A DNA stretch of 16,393 nucleotides, from NCBI GenBank assembly GCA_003151375.1, contig PLXI01000074.1, positions 1 to 16,393 on the forward strand, given 5' to 3'. Made by a program: the position numbers and the translations under genes. This stretch comes from Hyphomicrobiales bacterium. GTDB lineage: Bacteria > Pseudomonadota > Alphaproteobacteria > Rhizobiales > Aestuariivirgaceae. Under the pieces are notes generated by a model. It made no database searches. It was not told where the DNA came from and worked only from the letters and a program-made list of their open reading frames with translations. Positions 15,170 to 16,393 of the stretch are shown piece by piece. The first letter of the stretch is position 1. The number at the start of each line of letters is the position of its first letter.

Positions 15170-16057
15170 TTGTCAAATTCCATAAAATCTATCCGCGTCG
15201 GCACCATGATTAAAGCTACCGAAGGCAAGGCCGCGCAAAATATCACTGAAATTGCCGATCTCGGCTTTGAAAGTTTTGAGCCATTCTTCTGGCAGAGCAC
15301 GAATGGCCAGGATTTGCGCGAACTCGGCAAACGCTGCCTCGGTGCCATTGGCAACCGCGACATCACCATTTCCACGCTCGGCATGTTTGGCAATCCGCTG
15401 GAAGACCAAGAGATGGACCGCCAAACTCTACAAGGCTGGAAAGATTGCATCGACAATGCCCACCATTTCGGTGCCGCTTGCGTTGCAGGTTTTACTGGCC
15501 GCATCCGCAACAAGCCATTGCCCGACAGCTTGCCGCGCTACAAACAAGTATGGACGGAACTTGCCAAACGCGCCGCTGACAAAGGCATCAAGATCGCCTT
15601 TGAAAACTGCGCCATGGATGGCAATTGGGCAACAGGCGATTGGAACATCGCACATAACCCAGACGCTTGGGAATTGATGTTCAACGAAACCCCCAATGAC
15701 AACATTGGTCTTGAATGGGAACCATGCCATCAGATGGTCTATCTCATCGATCCCATGCCGCAGATCCGCAAATGGGCCCATAAATTTTTTCATGTCCACG
15801 GCAAGGATGCCACCATTCGCTGGGAAGTGATCCGCGAACACGGCATCTTCGGCAAAGAGAAATTCATCTTCATGAGAACGCCGGGTTTTGGTGACAGCAA
15901 CTGGACGGACATCATCTCCGAGTTGCGGCTGGCAGGCTGGTCAGGTTCAATTGATATTGAAGGCTGGCACGACCCCGTCTACCGCGACGAACTCGAAATG
16001 GCGGGCCAACTGCGCGGACTGAATTATCTCAAAGATTGCAGGGGAGACACAATATAG
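15170..16057 (+). CDS. Sugar phosphate isomerase/epimerase (xylose-isomerase-like TIM barrel)
   Basis: AP-endonuclease-2/xylose-isomerase-fold enzyme of 295 residues, likely isomerising or epimerising a keto sugar, or acting as a dehydratase or hydrolase on one. Probable metal ligands are Glu145 (IAFENC), Glu182 or Glu184 with His187 in LEWEPCHQ, His208/His210 in FHVHGKD, and Glu264 in IDIEGWHDP. The start is a TTG with AGGA eight bases upstream, 11 bases after the dehydrogenase stop; MSNSIKSIRVGTMIKA fits the first beta strand, whereas the ATG at 15206 would remove it. It probably handles the product of the adjacent dehydrogenase, a pairing common in Gfo/Idh/MocA sugar operons. The substrate is not known. 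Confidence 0.88.
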   Translation: MSNSIKSIRVGTMIKATEGKAAQNITEIADLGFESFEPFFWQSTNGQDLRELGKRCLGAIGNRDITISTLGMFGNPLEDQEMDRQTLQGWKDCIDNAHHFGAACVAGFTGRIRNKPLPDSLPRYKQVWTELAKRAADKGIKIAFENCAMDGNWATGDWNIAHNPDAWELMFNETPNDNIGLEWEPCHQMVYLIDPMPQIRKWAHKFFHVHGKDATIRWEVIREHGIFGKEKFIFMRTPGFGDSNWTDIISELRLAGWSGSIDIEGWHDPVYRDELEMAGQLRGLNYLKDCRGDTI

Positions 16058-16142
16058 ATTGCAATCCCTACCTAGACCCTCCGATTGAATGAGATCGGAC
16101 AATAATAACATCTGCAAAAGCAGGGACGTTCAACCACTAACA

Positions 16143-16158
16143 GTGCTCAGCAGAGCAC
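16143..16158 (+). repeat. Hairpin directly ahead of the ribosome site of the second binding-protein gene
   Basis: GTGCTC at 16143-16148 pairs perfectly with GAGCAC at 16153-16158 around AGCA. The ribosome site AGGAGG begins at the next base (16159-16164), 6 bases before the ATG at 16171. Such a structure could block exonucleases or modulate initiation. A second stem, TCCGAT 16080-16085 with ATCGGA 16094-16099, lies further upstream in the same 113-base gap. Confidence 0.5.
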
Positions 16159-16170
16159 AGGAGGAAGTAA

Positions 16171-16393
16171 ATGCTAAGACGATCATTATTATTGAGCGTA
16201 ACGGCCATTTCCATGGCTTTCGTTGGCTCAAGTTATTCTGAAGGCGCTGCTCTTCGTGACAAATGGTGCAAAGATGTACATTTGCGCTTCTTTGTTGGCG
16301 GTGCTGAAGGCGACGCGTTTGGCTCGATTGTTTATAATGGTGCCAAACAAGCCCAGAACGATACCGGCGCACAAGTTGACTTCGTATTCTCCG
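16171..16393 (+). CDS. Second periplasmic sugar-binding protein, partial (N-terminus only)
   Basis: The first 74 residues of a secreted substrate-binding protein; the frame continues beyond the right edge. Residues 1-23 look like a signal peptide (MLRRSLLLSV, hydrophobic core, small residues before the cut near SYS-EGA). The mature segment LRFFVGGAEGDAFGSIVYNG followed by AKQAQNDTGAQVDFVFS is the first strand and helix of Peripla_BP_4 sugar-binding proteins. A strong AGGAGG precedes the ATG by 6 bases. It follows the isomerase by 113 bases on the same strand, so it probably belongs to the LacI-controlled operon and is expected to be followed by its own ATPase and permease. It differs clearly from the first binding protein at 11875, so a different substrate is likely. 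Confidence 0.88.
   Translation, partial: MLRRSLLLSVTAISMAFVGSSYSEGAALRDKWCKDVHLRFFVGGAEGDAFGSIVYNGAKQAQNDTGAQVDFVFS

Noticed and set aside
14416..15513. Long open frame (365 codons) on the minus strand
   Set aside because: It lies antisense to the dehydrogenase and isomerase genes, whose motifs and ribosome sites are clear; its translation has no recognisable domain and looks like a shadow frame.
16130..16372. 80-codon open frame on the minus strand at the right edge
   Set aside because: It is antisense to the start of the second binding protein, which has a strong ribosome site and signal peptide.

Overview
The window looks like chromosomal DNA of an alphaproteobacterium, probably Hyphomicrobiales-like. 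This rests on three things: the LeuB and ChrR sequence types, an RpoE/ChrR-type sigma module, and densely packed sugar ABC transporter cassettes with LacI and Gfo/Idh/MocA partners. GC content is moderate. No rRNA, tRNA, CRISPR array, insertion sequence or phage gene was seen. The assignment is inference from protein character; no search was run.

Left part, minus strand (1-6222). Reading in the direction of transcription: a flavin amine-oxidase-like protein, a DUF1365 protein and a DUF2177 membrane protein, overlapping by a few bases; then glpD and glpK separated by one base; then leuB, which runs off the left edge. The first three belong to a lipid/stress gene set often linked to RpoE-ChrR. 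No terminator is visible before glpD, so read-through into glycerol catabolism is possible.

Centre, plus strand (6390-9056). An ECF sigma factor (RpoE type), its zinc-binding anti-sigma ChrR, a short-chain dehydrogenase and a shortened DmsC-like membrane protein form a tight operon. Between this operon and the minus-strand operon lie two back-to-back promoter candidates with the same layout, TGATCC-16 bp-CGTA(T/A)A. This suggests that the sigma factor drives both arms. By analogy with Rhodobacter sphaeroides, the trigger would be singlet oxygen or a related oxidant.

Right part (9057-16393). A carbohydrate uptake and catabolism region. A first sugar ABC transporter (double ATPase, permease, binding protein) ends at a strong intrinsic terminator and is preceded by three 21-bp tandem repeats. 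It converges on a LacI-family repressor. Across a shared regulatory region with two perfect GGAAACGTTTCC palindromes, that repressor is divergent from a Gfo/Idh/MocA dehydrogenase, a TIM-barrel sugar isomerase/epimerase and the start of a second sugar-binding protein. The repressor probably controls itself and the second catabolic operon; the first transporter carries different operator-like repeats. The substrates cannot be read from the sequence.

No wholly new system is evident. The most interesting points are the mirrored sigma promoters, the altered RpoE-ChrR gene set (no cfa beside it, an orphan DmsC-like anchor, glpDK attached), and the uncharacterised operator arrays in front of the sugar operons.
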